64,000 bases of DNA from Chrysaora quinquecirrha (Eukaryota; Cnidaria; Scyphozoa; Semaeostomeae; Pelagiidae). The stretch covers positions 505,565-569,564 of the forward strand of contig JACTAT010000026.1 in the NCBI GenBank assembly GCA_014526335.1, in the 5' to 3' direction. Positions 1 to 11,584 of the stretch are shown one piece after another. How positions within the stretch are numbered: position 1 is the first letter of the stretch; each line of letters begins with the position of its first letter. The position numbers and the translations under genes are program-made. The notes under the pieces are model-generated. The model did no database searches, had not been told where the DNA came from, and saw only the letters and a list, made by a program, of their open reading frames with translations.

Positions 1-229
1 CTGGGCTTGAACAAAGGGTGTGAAGTTAGGCTTGGGCCTACTGTATTTGAAAGAATAGAAATTAAATTGTTAAGTGTTCGGGCCAGCCAAATCTTGAAGT
101 GGGGTCTGAATAAGAAATTCAGAACAAACGAGTAATGGTGGAGTTCTTGCAGAGTTACATGTATTCGTCAGGTCAACAAAGCATACAAACAAAAGAGAAA
201 AAATAGGGCCTAAAAGAACTCTAACAGGT

Positions 230-365
230 CAACCCGTTGTGGCGAATGATACGAAATCTGACCTTGCCTTTGAGCCACGGCAGCGTCACAGCCATGGTCA
301 ACTCTTCTAGTCAGTTCATTTAAGTGAGATCCTAGTGACTGGTGCTAAGCAAACTAACCATCACG
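230..365 (+). repeat. SINE remnant, tRNA-derived family
   Basis: A degraded copy of the SINE that is tandemly repeated at 18.0-18.7 kb. It shares the stretch CCACGGCAGCGTCACAGCC and the downstream 'GAGATCCTAGTGACTGGTGCT' type region (split here by small differences). The CACCTT tail is no longer clear. The head with the A box is degraded, so this copy is probably inactive. Confidence 0.6.
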
Positions 366-1794
366 CCTTCCCAGTTCCAACATGGCGTCAAAGTTACAAT
401 CACTCTCAGAATAAATTCAGATATGTTTCAGACAACTATAAAACATTTCACAAACTTCTGCATTATTCAAAACTATTTCTGAGTTTAGGAACAATGTTTC
501 AAAGCTTCTCAACCACAATGGTATAAGCAAAGAACAGGCCACATTGGTCTTAGGCCCTAGTCAAAAAGATCAAACTGCTTTAGCCAAGCATTTGACATCT
601 GTTTTACAATATAGTACAAGCAAACGAACAACGCAATAGTACGACATGCAATGTTTTGTGAAGTGGGAAAACGGATTAAACAGCTAAACATTTCTTTCGA
701 AAAGCCGTTTTGATGTTTCACAAACAATTCAATTGTTGGGCCTTAGGCCAACAGCACAGAAGAGTCTATAATGTCTCTATCAGTGAAAAGTTTAAAGGCA
801 AAATTGAGGCCTCTTATCGAGAAAATGGCGTGCTTTGAACTTGTTCAACATCACTAGAGCTGATTGAAAACTGATAACCGAAGATAAGATACGTTTGATC
901 TATGAAAATCTGATGGAAGGACGACAACAAGCAACCGAAAGGAATGCTATGCGTCGAACTAAGCCTGTTCGTCGGTAATGTAGGAACTCGCCAGGCACGC
1001 GAAAATTTCAGTAGGTTCGTTGTTGATATTGTTGTTACTTTATTTTGAGTAGGCTGTTATTTCTAGCCTTTTCAGCTAATTTAGGCCTACTATATGCATG
1101 TCGTATCCAGCCATGGGGCCCCTAGTTAAACGTTCCTTCCGAAGGACGTCCTTTCCCCCTGAATCGTAGCAAGAATAAGACACAAAGTGCAAGTGAATTG
1201 GAGGAAATTCATTGAAAAAAACCGGGGGAAATAGAAGAGAGTGCTGTATAAAGCTTTCGGGTACTTCCAGTCAGAGATGCTTCTGCTATTATTTCTTGCA
1301 ATTTTGAAGTTTTGTACAACTCAAAGCTTAATCTCACATACTTGCAGACACGGTACACTAGACGCGAGAGATGTGTATCAGGAATTAAACTTTCAAGGCA
1401 AAATGTAGACCTCTTATCTACAATATGGCGTCTTGAAGAAATTGTCTGCAATTAAACTACAGGTAAACACTGATAGCAAAAGATAAGATAGGGCTGATCT
1501 GTCAGAGACTAATCGGAAAGCAACAAACAACAGAAAGATGGCTCGGTAGTGTAGTAGGCCCATTTGCAAGGTAAAGTCAGAAACGCCTTTTCAAGCAGGG
1601 GAATGAAGGTTTCCGTAGGTTTCTCCCTTTATTAAAATATAAGATGTAAAGTGTGTAAGATGTATGGGCAGAAACACAATGATAAGAACACACTGGCATT
1701 TCAGAATAAAAAAATCCCACTCTTCGCAAACGGCAACCTTTAGCAGCAACAACAACCATTCAAAATAAGCATAAAAATTGAATTGGATGGCCTA
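366..1794. other. No gene recognised; partly duplicated non-coding DNA
   Basis: No convincing gene is seen. Two stretches, about 780-850 and 1385-1460, resemble each other (GGCAAAAT, then a CCTCTTAT-containing stretch, then AATGGCG or ATATGGCG), which suggests an old local duplication. On the minus strand, 1209-1451 is open for 80 codons and contains the peptide LSFELYKTSKL, which is echoed on the plus strand near 50.35 kb (see findings). I do not call it a gene. Confidence 0.4.
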
Positions 1795-2081
1795 GGGCCC
1801 TGGCCAAACGATCGAGAATTTCTGTCAAAAATTTGAGTTATACTTTACAAGCAATGTTTTACCGTTTTGCCACGTCATTAAACACTGCTTGGCAAGCAAA
1901 AATAAGCTAAAATTGTTGCACAATGTTTTTGAAACTGCTAATAAAACTGCAAACTACTAACAACATATGTTTGACAAGTGATGTTTTTTGATATGTCCAA
2001 ACACCACACAGTCAAACATTTTGTTTGATAAGCAAATTTCAAAACTTTGACGAACACTGTTTGATCGTTTTGCCAGAGCCT
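1795..2081. mobile_element. MITE, 'GGCCCTGGCCAAACGATC' family
   Basis: A non-coding element bounded by GGCCCTGGCCAAACGATC on the left and a degraded TTTGATCGTTTTGCCAGAGC on the right, which are inverted copies of each other. The interior is filled with short inverted motifs of the AAACATTTG/CAAATGTTT type. At least seven other copies or parts occur in this window (11.6, 12.75, 35.9, 46.8, 47.65, 58.9 and 59.2 kb). No transposase is present, so it would be non-autonomous. Confidence 0.65.
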
Positions 2082-2156
2082 CTAATGAGTGGTTCAGAGT
2101 TCTAAGCACCGCGACCTATCTACCAGACTGGCCTAGGGAGCGAAAACTACGACTCA

Positions 2157-2650
2157 ATAAGTCTACTGCTAATAAACAACTCAATGAATAACCATCATAT
2201 TCTGTGGTAAACATTGTAACTTGCCGATTGGGAGAAGGACCTGCTAAGTTAGGCACCCCATCGTATTCAATTATCCTCATGAGTTACATGGAATCTACTT
2301 AAGCTGAAGAGCAGAAATTAACTGAATAGAACACCACTGGCAGACTTAAAACACCAACGAATAACCATTGTATTCTGTGGTAAACAGTGTAACGCTCCAA
2401 TTGTGAGAAGGACCTGCTAAGTTAGGCACCTCACCATATTCAATTATCCTCATATGTAACATGGAATCTACTTATACTCAAGAGCAGAAATTAATTGAAT
2501 AGAACATACTGCAAACTTAAACACCAACGAATAACCATTGTATTATGTGGTAAACAGTGTAACCTTCCGATTATGAACAGGACCTGCTAAGTTAGGCACC
2601 CCACCATATGTAATTATCCTCAAAAATGACACAGAATCTGCTGAAACCGC
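2157..2650. repeat. Tandem repeat, about 172 bp x 3
   Basis: The string AGGACCTGCTAAGTTAGGCACC-like (first 20 bases shared) recurs near 2236, 2409 and 2579, giving spacings of 173 and 170. The surrounding sequence (AATAACCAT…TGTGGTAAACA, then GGAATCTACTTA) repeats with it. No coding potential is seen. Confidence 0.75.
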
Positions 2651-4149
2651 ATAGCTAGCAGAAGGCTGCCAAAAGGCTACATTTAAAACATCTTTTGAAG
2701 TACAAGTATAATTTTGACAACAACATAATTTCGTTGTCAGCTTTCAAGATTCTTGGATACACTATCTGAATAAGCAACGTCTCAGGACCAGCCTTCAAAT
2801 ATCATCTTTCTAGAAATTGGTACCATAATTAGTTTACAGAAGGTTAGATGTATCATATAAAAAATGCTTAAGAACTATGCAATGACAAACAACCTGTGAT
2901 CAGGATTGTGTATAGTACCTCTATCTACGTAAGCGTTAGGCCTAATTATGAAATCGCTTAGGCCTATCATGCCTTAGACATGATTCAAGCGAATATAGAG
3001 GTCGGAGATCTGTGACTGGATCGGTGTGTGAGATTGATGATGCAAATGTGAAATAAACTTGTCTTTCCCTCCCTGAGGACAAAATGTTTTGTGAAATCCC
3101 ATATAATGTTTAGGCCATATAAAACTAATGAGACAACATAAAAAAAAACAAGGGCAAATCAAACTAGTCAAGATTAAGGTTAGACTCACGACACGAGTCT
3201 CTAGTTTACGTTCCCCTTATTCTGATTTGTCACTCCAACAGATCATTCCACACTGAGCGATTGTAGAAAACAACAACAACAACATCGAGCCAAGTAGTGG
3301 GACTTATGTAGTGAGTCTAGATTAAGGTAGTAGGCCCTGTTTGAATTTGAGGATGGGATTCTAAGTTCTGCGCAATCATTTCACGAAGCTGCTTCAAATA
3401 TTAAAAAATCAATGAAAAATAACAAATACGCTAACAAGTAAGAACAGATAACAAAAAATAACGATAAACTAATAATAATGGCAAAACAAAAATGACGTAA
3501 TACACCCAATAGGCCCTGTTTGAGGTAGCGATTAAGAGTCGTCTTTCAAAATTGTTGATGAAATCGTTTCTAGCGTTAAAAAACGCAACCAAAACTGAAA
3601 ATAACAAAGTAAAACTATAAACTATCTATAAAATAATAGTACAAAATTAAAATAATATTAGATACATTTAATCATTAAATCGAACGAATTATGAATTTTG
3701 ACCATTATAGGCCTAGCTTAGGGACCCGAAAAAGTTGTCTTTCCCAAAACGGGGAAACCCGTTGCTGAAACGCTTTAGTTAAAGTTGCCAAGACTAAAAA
3801 TTTTCACAAGGTCGCCTACTAAAATAATAAAACATAATAACAGAAGAACTAATAAACGTAAACAAATGAAAAAAAATAAAGTAAAAACAAATAAACGGCA
3901 ATGAAGTAAACAGGCCACTTTAGGACCGTGAGCATTTGGGACGTGGTGAACACTGATTTTTTGTAATAAAATGTTCATAAGAAACTCTAGAAGCACTCTT
4001 CTTGAAAATTTAGAAACTCTGCCTGATTGGATTGCAGGACAACTAAAGTTTAAGAAGAACCGTTTTGGTTTGGTTACTTGAATATTGCATTTTCAGATGT
4101 AGTTATCAGACATTTTAAACATATAAAAACCTCCTTATGATGATCTGTA
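2651..4149. other. AT-rich DNA, nothing recognised
   Basis: Long A-rich stretches with scattered AGGCCTA motifs. The few open frames are short and low in complexity, for example the Leu/Phe-rich one at 3775-3996. Two places (around 3320-3360 and 3505-3560) share TAGGCCCTGTTTGA, a minor duplication. No gene, RNA or mobile element could be supported. Confidence 0.4.
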
Positions 4150-5360
4150 ACTCAAAAATGGTGCATTTGACTTTGGGAAACTGTAGATTACGAAAATTTT
4201 GGCCTAAAGTTTCGCAAGAACCTTTTACTAGAAACTTTTACTATGACAATTTTGCACAAATTGAGAAATCATACTGTAAGTTAAACAAAAAAAAATCTCA
4301 TAAAAATTAATAAAGGCCCCTTTACGGACATCGATTTTGATTTTGATAAACAAATAAGTTCTCCAAGAAACTTTTACTATGGTCATTTGGCCAAAATTTA
4401 AGAAACTGCACTGCAAGTTGAATAGGAGCATTTCTTATGAAACAATTGAATGTAGGCCTCTTTACTACAAGGCTATTCTCGATAAGGAAACGAGTTATGC
4501 AAGAAACTGTACTATGATCATTTTGCCCAAATTTAAAAACTTCTATAATGCAAATTAAACAACAAAACTTCCTATTAAACAAATAAATGAGCTTAGGCCT
4601 CTTAAAGAAAGAACGACTGCATTTTGATTTTGATAAGCAGATAAGTTTTGCAAGAAACTTTTGCTTTGAAAATTTTGCACAAACTTTTTAAGAAACTTTC
4701 CTGCAAGTTTAACAGCGAGATTTCTTATCAAACAAATTATTTGGGCATTTTTAAGGACGTGGATTTTGATTCTGATAAGCAAATTCTGCAAGAAACTTTT
4801 GTTTTGATAATTTTGCCAAAACTTAAGAAACTATACTGCCAGTAAAACAAATGATCGTAGGCATTTTTAAGGACGTGGATTTTGATTCTGATAAGCATAA
4901 ATTCTACAAGAAACTTTTACTACGATGATTTTGCTTAATAAGAAGATAATTTAAGGACGTGAATTTGATTTTGATAAGGCAATAGTTCTGGAAGGAACTT
5001 TTTCTATGATAATTTTGTACAAACTTAAGAAACTGCACTTCAAGTTTCAGAGATAAATTTCTCATAGAAGATAATTTAAGGACGTGGAGTTTATTTTGAT
5101 AAGGCAATAGTTCTGGAAGGAACTTTTTCTATGATAATTTTGTACAAACTTAAGAAACTGTACTGCAAGTTTCAGAGATAAATATTTCATAGAAGATAAT
5201 TTTAGGCCTCTTTAAGGACTCTGATTTTGATGTTGATAAGGCAATAGTTCTGGAAAGAACTTTTGCACGATAGTTATACCCCAACTTAAGAAACTGTACT
5301 GCAAGTTTAAGAGATAAATGTCTCATAGGAAATAGTTTTAGGCCTCTTTCGGGACGTGAA
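4150..5360. repeat. Degenerate tandem array, period about 115-150 bp
   Basis: A unit made of AAGAAACTTTT, then ATTTTGCACAAA, then AAGAAACTG, then AGGCCTCTTTAAGGAC, then GATTTTGATTTTGATAAG is repeated roughly nine times with variable length. Several minus-strand frames stay open for 67-86 codons only because the unit lacks stops in that frame. Their peptides (KFGQNDHS, QNFQSKSFL) are reiterations of the repeat, so no gene is called. Confidence 0.7.
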
Positions 5361-5530
5361 TTACATAGCTTTGGAGATTTGAAGAGTTTAAATGCTGTTT
5401 CTGAAATGTTTTGGTTTAGCGCTGCGACGGCTAAAAAACCTTAGCCAAACCATCTATATAAGCTGACAATATCAACATATCGCTGGCAGGTGATTGGAAA
5501 GCAAGATTAATTGAAATAAGGTCAACCTGC

Positions 5531-5857
5531 TCAAAAAATCGCATCAAAAAGCGATGTAGAATTTATGAAAGGATATTTCGAATCAGCAACCATTCTCGCA
5601 TATCTTCGGATCGGGTTGTTTTCCTTGAGTATAAACAGGGAAGTAGGCCCTTGCTTTGGCAGGACTTTCTGTATATCCTTGAGCGTCCAGACACTCGGTC
5701 GTGGCTGCGACAGCCTCGAATCTGTACTTCTTGGTCTGTTGTTATTAGTCAGCGATACTGCTAGAAGCCGTCTTCCATTGCTTATAACTTTACTATCGTT
5801 GCTTTCGACACCATTGCTGGCATAACGGCCGTCTTTCTCGATAATCTCAAGATTCAT
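5531..5857 (-). CDS. Possible first coding exon of a Cav-type calcium-channel alpha-1 subunit
   Basis: A 108-codon open stretch with a visibly higher GC content than its surroundings. It starts at an ATG and runs through a Ser/Asn-rich 50-residue N-terminus, then TSLFILKENNPIRRYARM. That segment has the pattern SLF-x3-E(N/D)N-x-(V/I)R(R/K)YA(R/K), known from the cytoplasmic end just before transmembrane segment IS1 of voltage-gated calcium channels (Cav2 type). What follows (KYPFINSTSLFDAIF, then a stop) does not look like a normal IS1. Either a weak donor GT near 5588 ends the exon after YARM, or the frame is broken, or the resemblance is accidental. Remaining exons would lie leftwards and mostly outside the window; none was recognised in 1-5500. 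Tentative. Confidence 0.33.
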   Translation of the reverse strand: MNLEIIEKDGRYASNGVESNDSKVISNGRRLLAVSLTNNNRPRSTDSRLSQPRPSVWTLKDIQKVLPKQGPTSLFILKENNPIRRYARMVADSKYPFINSTSLFDAIF

Positions 5858-5899
5858 AGCGTAAGTTCGAGTCCTCTCGCATTTTTATAATAACAAGCA

Positions 5900-6770
5900 C
5901 GGCGAAGCACGAAGCAAAAAGTTTTTCATGTCATCAGCACGATTGTGATCAACTGCAAGCCGGATCCCCGGCTAAACATCTTAGCAAAATCTCACATACG
6001 CTCTCAGGACTGTGTGGACAGGCATTCCAGGTTTCAAAGGATCTTTAGAGCTTAACTAGTCTCACGTTTAAAAGACTATCGATTGAGTTTTTATGAAGCA
6101 AAAAAAGACCAACACGATGCAGTAACTCAACAAGTGATATCCGATATATTGAGAATATACTTTGTCAGCATTGACCAATCGTCGTCTGAATAAGTTCAGC
6201 GCCGTTTTTAGCGGCTACTTTGCAATTCAAATATACATAAGTTGAAGACAGATGCATAGGGTTGTCTAAGGAACAGAAATAAATTCACCGCGAACAATAA
6301 CGCACCTGCTCAACCCATTATTCTCAAATGTTAGCAAAAGCTAAACAATCTACCTCGATTCAATCTTTTTGATTGGTTGCCATCGCTTTCTAAAAGACCT
6401 GTGTATACGTCCGATGGCAGTATCACACGGACATTTGTCCGCATTTTGTCAAAACAATGTTGATAAATTCAGCAATGAATCGACCGCGGTTTTTATAGAT
6501 TGAGGTGTATTTCTACGTTTACAATTTTAGATTACAGTTTGACATTCACGAATTCACTCAAAAACGATTATTTACAGTTTAAAGTCATTTATGATTTGTA
6601 TATAATTCGAGTAGGAAAAACGAACCAGTTTATATTATTAATGTTATATAATTATTATAAAGCGTTACACGTATTTCTTATAAGAAACTCTTTACAAGGA
6701 ACCCATGCTCCCCAATGGCCAAAAATTTAAGAAATTCCAGTACTGGAAATTTTCCATCTTTCGTTTGCAA
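5900..6770. other. No gene recognised
   Basis: AT-rich sequence. The 76-codon frame at 6500-6730 has no recognisable features. Near 6664-6690 there is TTACACGTATTTCTTATAAG, which resembles the termini of the TACACGC MITE family described next and may be a solo end. Confidence 0.35.
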
Positions 6771-7146
6771 TACACGCATTTTTTTATAAGGAAGTTCGGC
6801 TCAGGGTCAGTACTGAAAATTCCTTAACCGATGATGAAAATTGAGTACTCAATATTTCTTAGAAATTTCTTACTTTGTGATTCTTAAAAACGACCAATGG
6901 TCAAGGAAATATAGGCCATAAAGGCTTGAGAAGACGAGTAGAAATGAATACTGATTGAAAACCATTGGCGATAAGTATTGCTTGCTCTGTTAATTCAAAA
7001 CTTCATTTTTTTAATCGAAATGCTAAGTTAAAGAAAAAGTCAGATTTGTAGTAGTTTCCGGTCCAGTACTAGAAATTCCTTAAGTTTTTGCAAGCCCGAG
7101 TACTACCTTCCTTATAAAGCACTTCCTTATAAAAAAAATGCGTGTA
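6771..7146. mobile_element. MITE, 'TACACGC-T-run-ATAAG' family, copy 1
   Basis: Bounded by TACACGCATTTTTTTATAAG on the left and its inverted complement, CTTATAAAAAAAATGCGTGTA, on the right (one base different in the T run). The interior repeats the CAGTACT…AATTCCTTAA motif in both orientations, for example near 6812 and 7063. There is no coding sequence. Related elements with the same ends are at 8.37, 10.85, 21.97, 39.09, 51.9 and 62.17 kb. Confidence 0.7.
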
Positions 7147-7252
7147 ACGTATTTCTGTGAAAAGCACACAAACTTGAAACCCATATGCATTCAAATGCGA
7201 TCGATAAATGGGTTAAGAGCAACATTCAGACAGAATAACTACGTTGCCGGTA

Positions 7253-7520
7253 AGGTTTAGAGTAAGGGTTAACACGCTTTGAATATTCTTCAGGTTTTTT
7301 ACTATAAATTGGGATTAAAGTGAGGTTTAGGTTTAGATTCAGGGTAAAGGGCTATAAAATAATTACAGTATGCAACAAATTAGGGTTTACTACCAGCAGT
7401 ACGAGCAAGGGTTAGGGTTAAATATCTAGGATAATGGACAGGGTTAAAGGGTAAGTGTTTAGGAATATTAGTTGGATTGAGGTTTAAGGTTAAAAGGCTT
7501 TAACAAGGGTGTTAGAGTTA
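7253..7520 (+). repeat. Degenerate telomere-like (TTAGGG)-type tract
   Basis: Many imperfect GGGTTA/GGTTTAG words lie on the plus strand (AAGGGTTAGGGTTAAAT at about 7407, GAGGTTTAGGTTTAG, ACAGGGTTAAAGGG). TTAGGG is the usual metazoan telomere unit, including in cnidarians. Here it is interstitial and decayed, and it merges into the 28-bp minisatellite to its right. Confidence 0.5.
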
Positions 7521-7649
7521 ATTCTAAGTCTGGTCTTCTCTCAGCTATATTCACATACTTATTCACACGACTTTTAAAGTCTTTTCTCAAAAATTTCAAA
7601 GAAAATTAGTACGTTATCTGTTCATTTTATTTTACTTTATTAGTATCCT

Positions 7650-8310
7650 CATAAATGTTTTCATTGGCATGTTCGTTTCATACTTTATTATCAGCATCTT
7701 TCCTGCTCATTATCACCCTGGTTTCGTGCAATATTGCATTAGTATCTTAAGTTCATACCGTATTCAAGCATATCTTCATTTCATGCTGTATTCATCAGCA
7801 TCTTCATTTCATACTGTATTCATTGGTACCTTCATTTCATACTTTATTGATAAGCATCTTCATTTCATACGGCATTCATTAGCATTTACAATTCATTCTA
7901 TATTCATTAGCATTGTCACTTCATGGTTTTCATTGGCATCTTCATTTCATACTGTATTCATTAGCATCTTCATTTCACACTGTATTGATTAGCATAATCA
8001 TTTCTTACTGTATTCATTAGCATCTTCAGTTCATGCTGTATTCATTGGTATCTTCATTTCATACTGTATTCATTAGCATCTTCATTTCACACTGTATTGA
8101 TTAGCATCTTGATTTCTTACTGTATTCATTAGCACCTTCAGTTCATGCTGTATTCATAAGCATCTTCATTTCATACTGTATTCATTAGGATCTTCATTTC
8201 ATGGGTTTAAATTACATTTATTAGCTTCTTCATTTCATACCATATTCATTGGCACCATTATTTCACACTGAATTCATTAGCATCTTAATTTCATACAGTA
8301 TTCATTTCTT
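7650..8310 (+). repeat. 28-bp minisatellite (ATTCATTAGCATCTTCATTT)
   Basis: A unit close to ATTCATTAGCATCTTCATTT plus CATACTGT is repeated about 20 times. The same family appears inverted at 37.4-37.75 kb inside an AK8 intron. The open frame over 7669-7992 is a by-product of the repeat (reiterated [13 protein letters not shown]). Confidence 0.85.
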
Positions 8311-8372
8311 TTACTTTTTGTAATTTCTCGTATATATTAATGTGTTTCGAATGTGTTTTTGCTTATTTTGTG

Positions 8373-8592
8373 TACACGCTTTTTCTTTCTAAGAACACTT
8401 GGCTCCAGTTTCAGCCTGCCTATTTCTTATTTTTGAATCGATTTTCACCAACTTTTCACCCCCTACCCTTCTCTACAACGTTTCCGGGGTAGGGATTCAC
8501 GCTGGTGAACTTATCTTGTGCGTTTCCCAATTTTGACCCAAATCTTAGCCAGGTGTTTCTTATAAAGGTTGTTCTTATAAAAAAATTGTGTA
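8373..8592. mobile_element. MITE, TACACGC family, copy 2
   Basis: The left end is TACACGCTTTTTCTTTCTAA and the right end is TTCTTATAAAAAAATTGTGTA. The interior (CAGCCTGCCTATTTCTTATT, CCGGGGTAGGGATTCACGCT) is homologous in reverse orientation to the copy at 51901-52155, which supports a real dispersed family. Confidence 0.65.
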
Positions 8593-8742
8593 ATGGCCTG
8601 GAGATCGTCATGATACCTTTCTCTTCTTGGTATCGTCGGCGTGATGTTGTAAAGTAGTTCAAGTAGTTTAATTAGTGTTAGATTTGCAATTCTTTTAGAT
8701 AGGATGTAAAAAACGCAGTGAATTCACTTCAACCTTGTGACA

Positions 8743-9045
8743 CGCTAGCGAATCTATACTAAGTACTGTGGTGGATAAGCACTACTGCGATGGGTTATTA
8801 TGTTTGATGTGGCGGGTTATTATGCTTGATGTGGTGGGTTATTATGCTTGATGTGGTGGGTTATTATGCTTGATGTGGTGTGGTGGTGTTTTTTGCGTAC
8901 TGTGGTGGATAAGCACTACTGTGGTGGGTTTTTATGCTTGATGTGGTAGGTTATTATGCTTGGTTTGGCGGTGTTTTTGCGTACTGTGACGGATAAGCAC
9001 TACCGTCGTGGGTTAATATGCTTGCTGTGGTTGGTTATTATGCTT
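8743..9045. mobile_element. CGCTAGCGAATCTATAC element with a 22-23-bp core repeat
   Basis: Begins with CGCTAGCGAATCTATAC, the same terminus as the short element at 41178-41418. The core is a tandem array of GGGTTATTATGCTTGATGTGG units. Copies of TACTGTGGTGGATAAGCACT occur at about 8763, 8918 and 8984. The expected inverted right end is not visible; the array stops in a T run at 9045. Confidence 0.6.
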
Positions 9046-9689
9046 TTTTTTCACCGGACACTTTTAAGAGCAAAAACGTCAGACACATGCAAAAACAACT
9101 AACTGACTAAGGCGGAACAGAAACCCGGATGCGGACCGAAATGCACCAATATATTATTCAAATTAAAATGGTATATTTATGTAGGCATATTTCAACACAT
9201 GGCATAACTGATAATATGGATGACTCAGCAGTCATAATAATGAAAACAACTGGTAAAAAAAATTAAATCAAAACCCTCCCCGCATTCTAGCTGCCTTGAA
9301 TTGCCATCCCACACAAAGAAGAATTTCGCGTTTTGCTTGTTAAATATATCCTGGGGTGACGTCATTGAAAGAACAAGTCAATAGAAAACTTAGATTTTGA
9401 TTGGTCGGCTAACAATGGATCTAAATTTGAATTTATTTGATAACACGCACCTGCAGTCTTAACCGCCAGAACATTAATGACGTCATCTCTTGATTTGATG
9501 TCAGCATAGTATGTCTGTAATGGAGATAACGCGAGATGATCAATTGGTTATAGCTTATGTTTAATTAAGACAGAACATGTGGCAAAAGTTAATGAATTAA
9601 TGCACTTTAATCGTGTGGCTAGGCCCGATCCATGTGGTGCAGCACAGCATAATCGTATATATGGACAGCAAAGGCCTGGCTAAACTAGG
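9046..9689. other. No gene recognised
   Basis: No open frame, repeat or RNA could be supported here. The sequence looks like ordinary AT-rich intergenic DNA. Confidence 0.35.
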
Positions 9690-9825
9690 AGACATGTCAC
9701 CGGCGACATTTATGTCCCCTCGGCGCCTCTAAGATTAACCACCAAGGAAAGGAAACATTGTAGCGCACGACAAAATTTGTAGCGAGGGACAAGAACGCCC
9801 AAGTGAAATAATGATCTTGCTCTGC
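9690..9825. repeat. Dispersed repeat shared with 48.57-48.67 kb
   Basis: GACATGTC, then ATGTCCCCTCG, then TAGCGCACGACAAAATTTGT, then AGCGAGGGACA is matched at 48565-48670 (GACATGTCCCCTCGATGTCT … GCGTGCGACAAAATTTGTAG). Because of this, frames in both places share the peptide FLSLATNFV, a repeat effect and not two paralogous genes. Confidence 0.6.
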
Positions 9826-10849
9826 CAATAATTCGAAAGCAATCTTCGTTGTGATATTTTGCGAAATCAGGATGATCAAATAAATGTTGACATACGGCAG
9901 AGTCATGCGCTTAATTAAGGGTGGGTTGCTGCTTCGAATTGCAGGGTGGTTGCTCTCTTTGCCGAAAATTGTGACCACAAACGTTGAAGGTTCCAAAGGA
10001 ACTTTGTCCGGAGGCGGACTGGTAGCGAATCTTAAGGGTTGCTATTTCCAGAAAAAGCAGCCTGTCTCTACTATAGCAGTTTTTCTTGTTAGCTGTTTCT
10101 AGAGAGCTCCTCTGTAAAAAATCAATTGGAGGCAAGGGCTACTGTTCATGTAAATACTTCTTTTCTTATTTTGGATAATTAGATGGCAAATCGTCTCCCT
10201 TAATACATATTTTCGCACTTCTATATTTTCTTGCTTTCATATTTTTGTGCGCATATGCTGAAAATCTTTTTATTTTAATTTCTTTTCAATTATCTGCATT
10301 ATGAAACAATTTCTGCTTTCTCTGTTTTCAGACTGAGCAAAACCCATCCAAATCTCTTTCGAAATCTCAAGAAATCGAAGAGACTTGCTAAAAAACAGCA
10401 GAAACAGTTTGTCTAACAAGAAGGCCCGGGTCGCAATCGCAACCTAGCATCCCTGCCAGTCCGCCCCTGTTTGTTGTCTTAAGAAATATAAGTTCTTAAT
10501 TTTTAGGCCTTCTATGTGTAGGTTCTTTATAAAGTGGTTCTCTATAAAAAGCGTAAGTAGCTACCTTAATGAAACCTGTTCCTATTAAATGAGTTAAATA
10601 GCCATGAATATATTTCACAAGTGTTTCTTTTCTTGTCATTTTGTTTGACCGCCGAGACATATGATTGATCTGCGAATTCTGAAGCTAACCAATCAAGTGG
10701 CGTATTTCATGATTTTCCCTAATTTGATATTCAGACGAGTATTCACTGCGGTATTCCTCAGAAAAGGAATAATTTCGAATCATGGTTTTCAAATAGATAT
10801 TATGTCTGCTATACACAAGATCTAACACCAAGAGTCAAGTCAAATCAAA
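9826..10849. other. No gene recognised; solo MITE end at about 10490-10556
   Basis: Open frames at 9884-10102 and 9911-10135 overlap on opposite strands and have no family resemblance. At 10490-10556 a stretch with TTCTTTATAAAGTGGTTCTC and TATAAAAAGCGTAAGTAG resembles one terminus of the element at 62.17-62.58 kb. Confidence 0.35.
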
Positions 10850-11338
10850 TACACGCAGTTTTTTTATAAGCAACCGCTTATAAGCAACCAAGATGTAGAA
10901 GGCCTGAAAGTTTAAGCAACGTATAGTACCAGAGGAAAAAACCCATGCAACTTTTTAAATTTTATATAATTTATATCACTGCAAGAGATCAAGGATTGAT
11001 CAAAATAGAGGCTATTTCCATTCATTTGTCATCAAAACTCGCATATGAACGGAGTGTTCTCGTTAAGTGAGGAATTTCATTGTCCGTTTAACTTTCAATA
11101 CTAAGTCTCAAATGGTAACAATATCAGCAGGGAGAAATAATTCCAGTCATTTTATGTGCAATGTTAGATTTTGCTGTTTCTCTAGCCTCTATACTAGTCT
11201 TAGGGCAAAAAAGATACAGTAAAAATCAAGCAACTATTAAGCAACTTTTGCTACTAAAAGGTCGCCATAAAAGGTCCAAAAATAAGCCACTTTTGGACTA
11301 GGGCTGAGCGAAGTTGCTTATAAAAAAAACTGCGTGTA
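10850..11338. mobile_element. MITE, TACACGC family, copy 3
   Basis: Inverted ends TACACGCAGTTTTTTTATAA (left) and the complement at 11309-11338 (TTGCTTATAAAAAAAACTGC and then GTGTA). The ends are near-perfect over about 25 bp. The interior has AAGCAAC repeats near both ends and no coding sequence. Confidence 0.75.
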
Positions 11339-11584
11339 GTAGACATGTTAGATTAGCCGAAGTTATCACTGCAACAACATCAAATTTGTGGTAACTGATG
11401 CGCTCCTTCGCAGCGTCTTTTTATGAAGCCCAAAAATCAGCTTCAGCTTTTATGAACTACGAGAAAAGCAAGCAACTTCTTCGGAGGAGCGACGAAACGA
11501 ATCATACCCCTAGCGAAATAAAGAAAATTCGCAAATTTTTCATACAAAGTATTTTGCCGTTCCTTTTAGTTTTAAGATCATTTA

